Shown here: positions 33,764-43,055 of the stretch, piece after piece
How the letters are laid out: every line of letters begins with the position of its first letter
How positions within the stretch are numbered: position 1 is the first letter of the stretch
Source of the DNA: JASHPR01 sp963778075
Lineage (GTDB): Bacteria; Actinomycetota; Actinomycetes; Streptosporangiales; Streptosporangiaceae
Assembly (NCBI GenBank): GCA_963778075.1
Contig: CAVZTJ010000015.1
Span: 1,054,001-1,118,000, forward strand
Reading direction: 5' to 3'
Length of the DNA stretch: 64,000 nt
Position numbers and translations under genes: made by a program
Notes under the pieces: generated by a model
The model's database searches: none
Seen by the model: the letters and a program-made list of their open reading frames with translations, nothing else
What the model was told of the DNA's origin: nothing

Positions 33764-35281
33764 ATGTCGATAACCGTCAGGGAGCTGATGCAGCTTCCGC
33801 ATCTTCAGGTGTCGCTGCTGGCCGGCCAGGGGGGCCTCGATCGCGAAGTGACCTGGGTGCACACGTCGGATCTGCCCGACCCGTGGCAGTGGCACGGCTG
33901 GGGCGAGCTGCTGCTGACCAATGGCACCGGGCTGGCCGCCGGGGAGCCGGCGCAGGCGCACTTTGTCGAGCACCTGGCCGACGCGGGCGCCAGCGGCCTG
34001 GCGATCGGGCTCGGCATGTCGGGTCCGCCGCTGACCGCGGCCGCCGCGCAGCGCGCTGACGAACTTGCCCTGCCGCTGCTGACGGTGCCGTTCAGCGTTC
34101 CCTTCACCGCGGTGGTCCGCGCGGTTGCCGATGCGAACGACCGTGAGGAAGCCAGTCAGCTCAGGCGCGTCGCCCGGCTGTATGAACTGCTGCGCGGCTC
34201 CATGGCGGCGGGCAGAGGCGGGCCAGAGATGTTCCGCAAGATCGGCGACGAGCTCGGCGTCCGGCTGTATCTGGTCGACCCCGCGACCGGCAAGTCGCTG
34301 TTTGACGATCAGGCGGAGAGCGCATATGCGGCAGCATTGGCGGCTGACTTTGCGGCACACGGCAACGTCATTCCAGGGATGCTCCGGCTACGGTTGCCCG
34401 AGGCCGAGCCGACCGAAGCGAGCGCCATCGCCGTGGCGGTACCCGGAGACGCTCCGACGGCGCTGCTGGTTGAGCCCATCGGTGACCAGATGCCCAGCCC
34501 GGTGCTGCTCCAGCACGTCGCCGTCGGCGGAGCGCTCGAGCTGGCTCAGCTGACCGCGAGGCAAGAGCGGCAACGCAGGCTGGGCGCGGATCTGCTGGCG
34601 CAGATCCTCGACCGCCGGCTGTACGGTGCGGCGGCCGAAGCGCAACTCGCTGAGTTTGGTCTGGGCCTCGCGGGAAGTGTCCTCGCTGCTGCGGTCTGCC
34701 TCGACGATCGCGTCGCTGCCGAACTGGACCACCGGCTCGCCAGAGCCAGAGTGCCGCACGTTCTGCTGCACCGCGATCAGATGCTGCATGTCGTCCTCGG
34801 CGACGCAGCCATCAACGCAGGGTTGCTGACGAGCGTCCGCGGCCTGGGCCCGGCCGTGGGCGTCAGCGACATCATCCGTGCGGCCGACCGGATGCCATCG
34901 GCGGCGCAGGAGGCCCGCTGGGCACTCGGCGCATCGCAAGCCGAGAACCGGGGGCTCGTGCGTTACGGTGACCAGACCGTGCTGTTGCTGCCGCGCACGA
35001 CCGACGAAGCGACGGTCCTGGTATCACGGGTTCTCGGCCCGCTCATCCGGCAGGACGCCGAGCATGGCAGCGACTACCTGGACACGTTGCGGGTCATTCT
35101 GCGCATGGACAGATCCTGGCAGCAAGCGGCGGCCGCGCTGCACATCCACAAGCAGACGCTTGGCTACCGCATCCGCAAGATCGAGCAGATCACCGGCAGA
35201 GGGCTCACCAAGACCGAGCACATTGCCGAACTGTGGATCGCGCTGCGCTCATATGACCTGCTCGTCGGCCACACCTCCTGA
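33764..35281 (+). CDS. PucR-family transcriptional regulator
   Basis: A 505-residue regulator. The N-terminal PucR domain is clear (MSITVRELMQLPHLQVSLLA, DREVTWVHTSDLPDPWQW, ELLLTNGTGL), a GAF-like/GGDEF-like middle follows, and the C-terminal helix-turn-helix reads RSWQQAAAALHIHKQTLGYR. PucR proteins sense purine-derived or other nitrogenous ligands and activate catabolic genes. Its place between an NCS1 permease (divergent) and an APC permease (convergent) supports control of this nitrogen module. Confidence 0.9.
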   Translation: MSITVRELMQLPHLQVSLLAGQGGLDREVTWVHTSDLPDPWQWHGWGELLLTNGTGLAAGEPAQAHFVEHLADAGASGLAIGLGMSGPPLTAAAAQRADELALPLLTVPFSVPFTAVVRAVADANDREEASQLRRVARLYELLRGSMAAGRGGPEMFRKIGDELGVRLYLVDPATGKSLFDDQAESAYAAALAADFAAHGNVIPGMLRLRLPEAEPTEASAIAVAVPGDAPTALLVEPIGDQMPSPVLLQHVAVGGALELAQLTARQERQRRLGADLLAQILDRRLYGAAAEAQLAEFGLGLAGSVLAAAVCLDDRVAAELDHRLARARVPHVLLHRDQMLHVVLGDAAINAGLLTSVRGLGPAVGVSDIIRAADRMPSAAQEARWALGASQAENRGLVRYGDQTVLLLPRTTDEATVLVSRVLGPLIRQDAEHGSDYLDTLRVILRMDRSWQQAAAALHIHKQTLGYRIRKIEQITGRGLTKTEHIAELWIALRSYDLLVGHTS

Positions 35282-35319
35282 CGCCTCGTCAGACCGGCGC
35301 CCTGGGCGCCACGGGTGGA

Positions 35320-36795
35320 TCAGGCGGCGTCAGTGGCGGCAACGTCCGCCGGCTCCTCCTCGAGGTGGATCAGGCCCACGTCGATGACCCGCTGCGGCGC
35401 CGCGACGTACAGGTAGATCAGGTAACCGACGCCGATGACCATCCACGCAGCCACGGCCGGACCCATGTAGGAGAGCGGCGGGGGCAGCGGGCTGATCCAG
35501 CTGATCCCCGCGATCTTGATCCCGGCACCCGCGCACCAGGCGGGCACGAACGCAGCGATGCCGAGCACCGGGACGATCACGTGTGAGACGACGTTCAGCT
35601 TGTGGTCGCGGCTGCGGGTGAAGAAGCCGATGCAGGCCGCGTTCATGAAGATGTAGACGGCAACGATGAGGATCACGAGCGCCGTGCCCACCATCGCGAA
35701 CGCTTCGGTCGGACCGTAGTGCAGGCCGAGACCGAGCATCGCCGCCAGCGAGATCACCGTGCCCAGCACGATCGCGTTGACCGGGGCCCGGTGCCGCTCG
35801 CTGACCTGGCCGAGCACAGGCGGGAAGGCCCTGATCCGGCCCATGGCGAACGCGGTCCGGCTCGACACGTTCACCCCGGCGTTGGAGTTGGCCAGCGTGG
35901 AGTTCACGATCGCGAGGAAGACCAGAATCCAGAACAGGCCGTAGAACGACCTGGCCAGGCCCACCCAGGAGGCACTGCCGGTGCCGGTCGTGAAGCTGGC
36001 GAACCCGGACGGCCCAAAGGCCACATCGGCGGCATAGGTGGTGAACACGTACAGCGCACCGATCGCGAGAGTGGCGATCAGCACGGCGAGCTGGATGGTG
36101 CGCCGCGGGTTGCGCGCTTCCTCGGCGAGCGGCGTTGCTCCCTCAAATCCGCCGAAGGCGAGGATGCTGAATACCGAGCCGGCCACGACACCGGACAGCC
36201 CGTGGAATCCGGGTGGCGTGTACTTGGTCGTGAAAACCGACAGCGTGTTATGGCTGCCGGCGTGGATTACCAGCAGCACGGCCATGATCAGAAACACGGC
36301 GATCTCAAACACGCCAAGGATCGTGCCGAGCCTGGCCGAGGTCCTGATGCCGAAGTAACCGGCCGCGAAGATGATGAGCAGGCCGAGTACCGCCCAAGGC
36401 CACCACAGGTTGACCGGGTAGCCGGATATTTCGGCGTGCAGCGTACCGGCGGTCGTGAATCCGAGCTGCAGCAGCACCAGTGGCGGGATGAGCCAGCCGA
36501 CCATGGCATATGCCCACGCGGCCAGGAATCCGACAGCGGGGTGCAGGCCGCGCGCAGCATAGGTTGCCATCGATCCAGATGAGGGCAGTTCCCGGGCGAG
36601 CTGACCAATGCTCCACGCCGAGAACAGGCAGGCGATCAGCGCGAACACAACGGCCAGCGGGAGCGCGCCGCCGGCGAACGCGACGCCGGCCGGGATCGAC
36701 GCGGCGATCGCCGCGCCCGGTGCCATGTCGGTGATGCTCTGGAACAGCACCTCGCGCAGCCCGATGGCATTACGCCTGAGCCCGACGTCAGCCAT
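35320..36795 (-). CDS. APC-superfamily amino acid/amine permease
   Basis: A 491-residue transporter with 12 or more hydrophobic helices. It starts with the typical APC first segment QSITDMAPGAAIAASIPAG and has FGGFEGATPLAEEARNPRRT, the conserved loop around helices 6-7. ATG 36795 is preceded by GGAGTG; an upstream in-frame ATG at 36852 lacks a site. It sits tail to tail with the PucR gene. The substrate is probably an amino acid or amine (putrescine- or arginine-related), which would fit the ureohydrolase next door (inference). Confidence 0.88.
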   Translation of the reverse strand: MADVGLRRNAIGLREVLFQSITDMAPGAAIAASIPAGVAFAGGALPLAVVFALIACLFSAWSIGQLARELPSSGSMATYAARGLHPAVGFLAAWAYAMVGWLIPPLVLLQLGFTTAGTLHAEISGYPVNLWWPWAVLGLLIIFAAGYFGIRTSARLGTILGVFEIAVFLIMAVLLVIHAGSHNTLSVFTTKYTPPGFHGLSGVVAGSVFSILAFGGFEGATPLAEEARNPRRTIQLAVLIATLAIGALYVFTTYAADVAFGPSGFASFTTGTGSASWVGLARSFYGLFWILVFLAIVNSTLANSNAGVNVSSRTAFAMGRIRAFPPVLGQVSERHRAPVNAIVLGTVISLAAMLGLGLHYGPTEAFAMVGTALVILIVAVYIFMNAACIGFFTRSRDHKLNVVSHVIVPVLGIAAFVPAWCAGAGIKIAGISWISPLPPPLSYMGPAVAAWMVIGVGYLIYLYVAAPQRVIDVGLIHLEEEPADVAATDAA

Positions 36796-36878
36796 AATCA
36801 CTCCAAAGGGTCGAGGAGGGATTTTGCGCCGATCATGCCACCCGCTCGACATCGGCGATAGGGCCCAACTTGTGAAGC

Positions 36879-38255
36879 GTGTTGGCCAAAGTGGTTAGCG
36901 AACGTGCGGACGAGGCGGTAGGCACGCCTGATCGGCCTTGGTTAAGGCTGACCGGAACGGCCGCCACTCAACAACAAGAAGAACCGCAGGTCGTTCGGCC
37001 CGGCCCAGATATTGAACCGTCACGATTCTCGGTGCGCGGTCCCGCGCATACTGGTTCAGTGACGTTGGCAGCTGATTCCGTCGGGGCGCAGATCCGGCCC
37101 CGCGCGGGTCGGCATAGGCGGGCACGCCGCCCGCGCTTCACGGGGCCATCCGATCAGGCCCTGAACTGGCTGGCCGGCTGGTATGCCATCGCCCTGCGCC
37201 TCGGCGGCGCCATTCTGTTCACCGGGGTCGCCGTGCTGGCCGCAACTAGGCAGACCTCAGGCTGGTGGCTTGCCGCGCCGCTGACGGCACTGTGCCTGTG
37301 GTCGGCCTTCTTCGCCTGGCGAGTCCGCCGGTCCGGGCTGACGGCGACCGTGGTGCTGGCTGACGCCGCGGCCATCTCGGCCCTGGCGCTGGTGCAGCAG
37401 CACCTGATCCCGGCCGTGCTGATCACGGACAATACGAGCTGGATGCTCCCGCTGGCCTGCACCTCGGTGTACATCCTGCAGATCACGCTGCGGCCGTGGC
37501 TCGGGCTGCCTGGGGCCGCGATGGTGGTCGTCTCCTACGGGCTCGGTGCCGGCCACCCGGTCGATGCCTTCTTGCTCGTAGTGGAGACGATCGTCGCCGC
37601 CGGGCTGGTGGCTGTGATCCGTGGCGGCGCGCGGCAGGCGGACTCGATCGTCGCCGTCAGCCTGGAAACCGAGCGGCAGGTCCGGGCCGAGGAGGCGCGG
37701 CGCGCTGACGAGCGAGAGCAGCACCGGCAGCTGCACGACACCGTCCTGTCGACCCTGACCATCGTCGCGGCCGGCGCCTTTGCCGGACCGTCCTCGGCGC
37801 TGACGGCGCAGGCGAGCCGAGATCTGCGCGTGCTGCAACTACTTGAGGGTGCCCCGGCGGTGCCGGGCGGGCTCGCGCCGCTGACCGACCTGACGCCGAA
37901 GCTGGAACAGGCCGCGGCCAGCACCGATGACCTGGCCGTGCGGCTGCAGCTCGTCCCCGTCACGCTGCCGTCTCCGGTCGCGGATCAGCTCGCCGCCTGC
38001 GTCGGCGAGGCACTGCGCAACATCGGACGACACGCTGGAACGGGCGAAGCGGAAGTCACCGTCACCGGCGGTTCGGGCTGGGCAGTCGTCAAGATCACTG
38101 ACCACGGCCGCGGCTTCGACCCGGCCGCCACCCCGCTATCCCGCCGGGGCATCCGCGAGTCGATCACCGGGCGGATGCAGGCGGCCGGCGGCCGGGCAGC
38201 GATCGCCAGCCATCCCGGTGCTGGCACGACCGTCACCGTGAGCTGGCCGAGATGA
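36879..38255 (+). CDS. Sensor histidine kinase, NarL-system type
   Basis: Up to 458 residues; the start is uncertain (TTG 36879, or GTG at 37032 or 37059, since the first 60 residues look non-structural and none has a clear ribosome site). Five or six transmembrane helices (ILFTGVAVLAAT onwards) are followed by the phospho-acceptor His in HRQLHDTVLSTLTIV (HisKA_3-like) and an ATPase domain with EALRNIGRHAG, DHGRGFDP and GAGTTVTV. The ATPase G boxes look intact. It is the first gene of a three-gene overlapping set ending in a LuxR-type regulator. Confidence 0.85.
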   Translation: MLAKVVSERADEAVGTPDRPWLRLTGTAATQQQEEPQVVRPGPDIEPSRFSVRGPAHTGSVTLAADSVGAQIRPRAGRHRRARRPRFTGPSDQALNWLAGWYAIALRLGGAILFTGVAVLAATRQTSGWWLAAPLTALCLWSAFFAWRVRRSGLTATVVLADAAAISALALVQQHLIPAVLITDNTSWMLPLACTSVYILQITLRPWLGLPGAAMVVVSYGLGAGHPVDAFLLVVETIVAAGLVAVIRGGARQADSIVAVSLETERQVRAEEARRADEREQHRQLHDTVLSTLTIVAAGAFAGPSSALTAQASRDLRVLQLLEGAPAVPGGLAPLTDLTPKLEQAAASTDDLAVRLQLVPVTLPSPVADQLAACVGEALRNIGRHAGTGEAEVTVTGGSGWAVVKITDHGRGFDPAATPLSRRGIRESITGRMQAAGGRAAIASHPGAGTTVTVSWPR

Positions 38256-39367
38256 CCGCCGCACAGCCGACAGCACAGCCGACGGCGATGATGTCGGGCC
38301 GCTATCAGCGGGCCTTCACCATTGCGGTGGTCTTCCTGGTCGCGGGCTGGCATCTCGCCGGAGCAGGCGGCCAGCTACTGCACAACCGGCCGGCCTACAG
38401 CTCGTTCGCCTTCCAAGGCGCTATGTGGCTGGTCATGGCGCTGGCGATCGCCGCCGGGTCGGTCCTGGTGCTGCGCGGAACGCCCGGCTGGCGCTCCGCT
38501 TGGGCAGTGGCCCTGATCGCGCTGGCCGCGAGCACGGCAGCGGCGGCGGCCAGCCCGGCTGCCCAGATGCTGGCGGTCAACTGGTCGTGGGGGAGCGCCG
38601 GCTGGACGGGCGTTCTGGTGCTGCTCCGCCGCCGGTTCGCCGAGCTTGCGTGCTTCCTAGCTGCAGAGGCCCTGGCCACCCTGGGCGTCCAGGTGTGGGA
38701 CGGCCTGCACCGCGCCGACCTGGCCGGGTTCCTGGCCGTGCTGGCCTGGTCGACCGGCGCCCAGGTGGCCGTTGCCGCCGGGGTCAGGGCGCTGGATGTC
38801 GCCGCGGGCCAGGCCGCCGCCGCGGCAGGGAGCGAGCACGCCGCGCGTGAGCGGGCCGTCACCGCGGAGATCATCCGGGCCTCCCGGCACGCCCGCTGGC
38901 TGGCACTGCAGCAAACCGCCGTCCCGCTGGTCGCCGAGCTGGCGGCGGGGACGGCTGACCCAGGCGACGCACAGGTGCGCATCAGATGCGCGGTCCAGGC
39001 GGCCCGGCTGCGCCGGCTGCTGGCCGAGGGGGATGAGGTACCCGGGTCGCTGGTCCACGAACTGCACGCGAGTGCCGACGTGGCCGAGCGGCGTGGGGTT
39101 GCCGTCGAGATCGAGACGGCCGGGCAGCTGCCGCAGGTGCCCGGCCCGGCCCGGCGCGTGATCACCGACGCTGCCATCGCGATCCTGACCGCCGCGCGCA
39201 GTCGGGTGCGGATCACGCTGGCGGCGGTGGCCGCCGGAATCGCTGTCAGCTTTGTCGCCGATACCGGCGCGGTCGTCGGCCTGCCGGCAGGCGGCGAGGG
39301 AGTCGCTATCGATCAGCAGCAAGACGGCGGCATGCTATGGGCGGAGGCACGATGGAACAGCCAGTGA
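38252..39367 (+). CDS. Membrane protein resembling a degenerate sensor kinase
   Basis: 371 residues, overlapping the kinase by four bases. Several transmembrane helices occupy the first half (AFTIAVVFLVAGWHLAG, LVMALAIAAGSVLVL and others). The second half is a helical and strand region laid out like a kinase DHp/ATPase pair (RARERAVTAEIIRASRHARW..., then PGPARRVITDAAIAILTAARS). No phospho-acceptor LHD motif and no N or G boxes are evident, so it is probably catalytically inactive and may act as a sensor or modulator for the true kinase (inference). Confidence 0.7.
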   Translation: MTAAQPTAQPTAMMSGRYQRAFTIAVVFLVAGWHLAGAGGQLLHNRPAYSSFAFQGAMWLVMALAIAAGSVLVLRGTPGWRSAWAVALIALAASTAAAAASPAAQMLAVNWSWGSAGWTGVLVLLRRRFAELACFLAAEALATLGVQVWDGLHRADLAGFLAVLAWSTGAQVAVAAGVRALDVAAGQAAAAAGSEHAARERAVTAEIIRASRHARWLALQQTAVPLVAELAAGTADPGDAQVRIRCAVQAARLRRLLAEGDEVPGSLVHELHASADVAERRGVAVEIETAGQLPQVPGPARRVITDAAIAILTAARSRVRITLAAVAAGIAVSFVADTGAVVGLPAGGEGVAIDQQQDGGMLWAEARWNSQ

Positions 39368-40065
39368 TGGTGGCGATCATCGAAGACCATCCGGTTGTCA
39401 CCGAGGGAGTGGCGTCCTGGATCTGGTCCGATCCCGGCCAGCGGGTGCGGCTGGTGCAGACAGCACGCGACCTGACCGGGCTCCGCGCCGCGCCGGAGCC
39501 GCGCGCCGACGTGGTCATCCTGGACCTGGAACTGTCCGGCGAGCTGGTCACCGCGCAGATCCCCGATCTGGTGGCGGCCGGATACCGGGTGGTGGCCTTC
39601 TCTGGGCACAGCGATCCGCTGATCGTGATGGAGACGCTGGACAACGGCGCGCACGCCTACGTGTCCAAGGAAGAGGGCCGCGACCATCTGGTCGAGGCCG
39701 TGCTGGCGGCTGCCGCCGACCGGCCGTACATGACCCGGTCGCAGGCCAAGGCGATGCTCGCCGACCAGCGCCCGGCCCGGCCGGTGCTGTCGGAGCAGGA
39801 GCGGCAGGCGCTGCTGCTGTGGTTCCAGGGCATGTCGAAAGCATCGGTCGGGCGGCGCATGTCGATCAGCGAGAACACCGTCCGGCAGTACGTCAGCCGC
39901 GCGCGCGCCAAGTACGCCGCCACCGGGCGGACCGCGCCGAGCAAGGACGCGCTGCTCGCCCGCGCGATCGAGGACGGCGTGATCAAGCCGGGCGATGTGA
40001 CACCGTACAAGTCATTCGCCCGCGCCACGGCCGACCCCCCAGGCCTGGGTGTCCCGGGCCGGTGA
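39352..40065 (+). CDS. NarL/LuxR-type response regulator
   Basis: 237 residues. The receiver domain has MVAIIEDHPVV, phospho-acceptor in VVILDLELSG, Ser in VVAFSGHSD and Lys in AYVSKEEG. The C-terminal helix-turn-helix LSEQERQALLLWFQGMSKAS continues into VGRRMSISENTVRQYVSRAR, a slightly atypical LuxR domain. ATG 39352 has GGAGG six bases upstream and overlaps the preceding gene by 16 bases. The stop codon lies inside the loop of a strong hairpin (40048-40080). Confidence 0.9.
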   Translation: MEQPVMVAIIEDHPVVTEGVASWIWSDPGQRVRLVQTARDLTGLRAAPEPRADVVILDLELSGELVTAQIPDLVAAGYRVVAFSGHSDPLIVMETLDNGAHAYVSKEEGRDHLVEAVLAAAADRPYMTRSQAKAMLADQRPARPVLSEQERQALLLWFQGMSKASVGRRMSISENTVRQYVSRARAKYAATGRTAPSKDALLARAIEDGVIKPGDVTPYKSFARATADPPGLGVPGR

Positions 40066-40080
40066 ACGACCCGGGACACC
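40048..40080 (+). terminator. Strong hairpin enclosing the stop codon of the LuxR regulator
   Basis: GGTGTCCCGGG and CCCGGGACACC form an 11-bp perfect stem with an 11-base loop that contains the TGA stop. There is no T run after it, as is usual in high-GC actinomycetes. It would end the 36.9-40.1 kb transcript, and the ribosome must unwind it to finish translation, which could link termination to translation. Confidence 0.7.
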
Positions 40081-40280
40081 CACGCCCCCCCGGGAGCTGT
40101 CCCCCCAGGCGAATCGGCCGCAGGCCGACGCCGGGCAGCATGGCGGTGCGCCTCGGCGCCATCACATAGCCGACTGGCGCACGATCAGTTTTCCCGACGG
40201 AGGGCGGATTGTCAGGACGCCCGAGCGGGTGACACGACGATGGGCTCGCTAGCGTTGCCGGGGCAGGCGAAGCTAGCCGG

Positions 40281-40380
40281 CGCCGGCCTCGCTACCGCTA
40301 CCGCGCGGCGGGCTCGCCAGCGCTACCCGGCTGCCGGCTCGCTGCCCCTACCCCGCGGCGGGCTCACCAGCGCTGCCCGG
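40281..40380. repeat. Two tandem 50-bp units in intergenic DNA
   Basis: Units 40281-40330 and 40331-40380 match at about 41 of 50 positions by eye, sharing CGCGGCGGGCTC and CCAGCGCT blocks. A partial third similarity (GGCTCGCTAGCGTTGCCGG) lies near 40242. The stretch is non-coding despite an 89-codon frame. It may be an imperfect minisatellite. Confidence 0.6.
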
Positions 40381-40444
40381 CGAGCCTCCGCCCCGCCCCC
40401 AGGCGCCGTAGCCTCCCACCGCCCCGAAATCCCGGGAGCCGGGG

Positions 40445-40488
40445 TCATGCCCGGGTCATCCCCAGGTCATGCTCGGGTCATGCATTCT
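40445..40488 (+). promoter_or_regulatory. Four direct repeats at exact 11-bp spacing
   Basis: GGTCAT occurs at 40443, 40454, 40465 and 40476, so TCAT lies at 40445, 40456, 40467 and 40478. The spacing is one helical turn, with C-rich bases between. It lies 75-115 bases upstream of the NTPase/LuxR regulator start at 40559, followed by an AT-richer promoter-like patch (TTGATCTTGAGAAATGC, TATATGG). Direct repeats at 11 bp are the classic layout for SARP-type or other cooperatively binding activators. Confidence 0.6.
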
Positions 40489-40558
40489 GTTGATCTCCGG
40501 AAGTGTTGATCTTGAGAAATGCGGTATATGGTACGGGCGTGGGGACGGGGTATTTGCC

Positions 40559-42929
40559 ATGACGCCGTCCCCGGTCCACGGCTTCACGCGCTCGCTGACA
40601 AGGTTCATTGGCCGGGCAGGCGCGGCGGACGAAGTCGCTCGCCTTCTGGATGAATGCCGGCTCGTGACAGTAACCGGGCCGGGCGGGGTGGGGAAGACGC
40701 GGCTGGCCGCCGAAGTAGCGCAGCGAGTGGCCGACCGGTTCGCCGACGGTGTGTTCCTGGTAGAGCTGGCGACGGTGCTGGACCCCGAGCAGGTACCTGC
40801 GGCCACGGCAGCCACGCTTGGCGTTCGCGAGCAGCCCGGCTTCGCGGTGACGGATTCACTGGCCGATATGCTCGCTCGCCAGCAGATGCTGCTCGTGCTG
40901 GACAGCTGCGAGCACATGTCCGGGGCGGCGGCCGAGATGTGCGCGGCGCTGCTCCCGGTGGCCGATGACGTACGGATCCTGGCCACCAGCCGCGAGCCGC
41001 TCGGCATTGACGGCGAGGCCCGGTACCGGCTGCCCCCCTTGACGCTGCCTGCGCCGGACGATCCGGCCGGAATCCCCAACTCGGAGGCGGTGGCGCTGCA
41101 CCGACCGGGCCCGTCGCGCCGACCGGCAGTTCACGCTCAGCGCCGAGTCCGCCAACGGTGGCACAGCTGGTAACCAAGCTGGACGGGATGCGCTGGCGAT
41201 CGAGCTGGCCGCCGCGCGGGTAGAGGCACTCGGGCTGCGCAGCTCCTGGACCGGCTGGATGACCGGTTCGTGCTGCTGGCTCGAACGGACCGGGCCGGGC
41301 GCCGCCCGGCATCGTTCGCTCGCGGCCGCCGCGACTGGAGCTATCAGTTGCTCTGCGAACTAGATCGGCGGGTGTTCCGGCGGGTCTCAGTATTCCGGCT
41401 CCGTTCACGCTGGAAGCCGCCGAAGCGGTCGCCGGTGAGGACGCGGGGCCGGCCGTGCTGCGGCTGGTGGATTGCTCTCTGCTGGCACCACCCCGGGTCG
41501 GGCCGGACGCCGGTCCCGGTATCTCATGCTGGAACCTTGCGCGGATATGGCCTCGACCGGCTGGCGGAGGCCGGGGACTCCAGCAGGCCAAAGCCTCGAT
41601 GGCAAGGTATGCCGCCGGAGTGGTGGATCAGGCCTTGGCCGGCATGCAGGGGACATCCGGCGAACTGGCCGCCGCCCGGCGGCTGATGCCGAAGAGGCCA
41701 TCACCCGCCATGCCCTGGTCTGGGCTCTAGAGTACGAGCAGGCCGGCGCGCTGCAGCTGGCCGTGGGATTGGCTCCATGGTGGCGACTGCGGGGACGCAC
41801 GGTGGACGGAGAGCCGCTGTTGCGGGCGGAGAGCACGCCGAGCCGGGGGCGGCGGGTGGTGCGCGGGCACTACGGCTGGGGCTGATGGCAGACAGCCGGT
41901 GATCAGAGGGAGTCACGGCCGTGTCCGATCCCGAGGCTGACCGGGAAGCCGTCCCCAGTGCTTGCCGACTGCCTCACCGGCTGCTGCGTTGCTCTGGCCA
42001 ACCTCGGCCGGACCGCCGAGGCGGTCGAGAACGGCGAGCGCGCCCTCGCCGTCGCCAGGCAACTGCGTTACCTGCCCGGTGAGGCGCTGGCGCTTACCAA
42101 CCTCGCCATCACCACCTACTACGTCGGGGAAATCAGCGACGCCCTGAGCTGGGCGAGGCAGGCTCAGCGCATCGACCGGGAAAGCATTCCCGGCGGGATC
42201 GCCCGCGTGTGCGACAACATCCTGGTGCTCGTCCTGATTGCCGCCGGTGAGGTCAGCGCCGCCGAGCGTTCCTGCTTCGAGGCACTGGATCGCTGCCGGG
42301 AAGCGGGGGACCTGCAAACTCAGGCGGCCCTGCTCACGCTGCTCGCGCACCTCGACCTTGACGCCAGCCGCCTGATTGACGCCGCGGCACACCTGCAGGA
42401 GTCCCTGCAGGTGTCGCTACGCATCGGCGACCAGACCGAGCTGCTCAACTGCGTCGACAACTGCGGGCACCTGTGTGCCGCCACTGGGCGCTGGGCCGAT
42501 GCCATCACTTTGTGGACAGCGCTCGCGGACTACACCGAGCAAGCCGGACTGCCCGATCCGCAGGATGACGCGCTCCGGCGCCAGGATCCGCAGCGCGAGG
42601 CGGCGCGGATACTGGGACCGGCGTGGACCCGCGAGGCCGAGCACCGTGGCGCGGCGATGACACTCCCCATCGCCGCTGAGTTCGCGGCCATGCTCACCTC
42701 TGCCGACGCGGCCGCACCGCAGGCTCCAGCGCCAGCCGCGCAACTTACCCGGCGTGAGCAGGAACTTGTCAGGCTGGTTGCCCAGGGACGCACCGATGCT
42801 GAGATCGCCGGGCAACTGTCTATCAGCATCCGCACCGTCCGCTCGCACCTCGACCGGATCCGCAACAAGACCGGCAGCCGCCGGCGCGCCGACCTGACCC
42901 GGCTGGCTCTTCAGGCCGACCTGGTCTAG
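40559..42929 (+). pseudogene. LuxR-type regulator with NTPase and TPR domains, multiple one-base frameshifts
   Basis: From ATG 40559: FTRSLTRFIGRAGAADEVAR, P-loop TVTGPGGVGKTRLAAEVA, LLVLDSCEH, ILATSREPLG. Similarity continues across frames (VAQLVTKLDGM..LAIELAAARVEALG, LCELDRRVFRRVSVF, FTLEAAEAVAGEDAGPAVLR) to an open C-terminal block, 41958-42929, with TPR-like helices and a LuxR HTH (LTRREQELVRLVAQGRTDAE). At least five breaks are each repaired by adding one base to a short run (for example ATGCGCTG to ATGCCGCTG, TTCCGG to TTCCCGG, GAACCTT to GAAACCTT). This is an AfsR/LAL-like ATP-dependent regulator of about 780 residues, either decayed or mis-sequenced. Confidence 0.75.
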
Positions 42930-42932
42930 CCA

Positions 42933-42948
42933 GGGGTACTTGTACCCC
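42933..42948. promoter_or_regulatory. Palindrome GGGGTAC-TT-GTACCCC after the regulator
   Basis: Perfect seven-base arms with a two-base centre, directly after the regulator stop. The half-site GGGGTACT recurs at 42969-42976 (36 bp away), between the palindrome and the PH-like gene at 43056. A protein-binding role for the 43056 promoter seems more likely than termination because of the repeated half-site. Confidence 0.4.
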
Positions 42949-43055
42949 GGGCATTGTCTGACCCAAAAGGGGTACTCCGCCCTCTCGCCGGTAGCCCGGT
43001 GATCGGGGAGCCTTCCAGCAAAGGCACCTGACCAAATGGGGAGAGGGAGCAGTCC

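Noticed and set aside
40240..40509. 89-codon frame over the 50-bp tandem repeats
   Set aside because: Repeat-driven composition, no start signal; the stretch also contains the 11-bp operator repeats.
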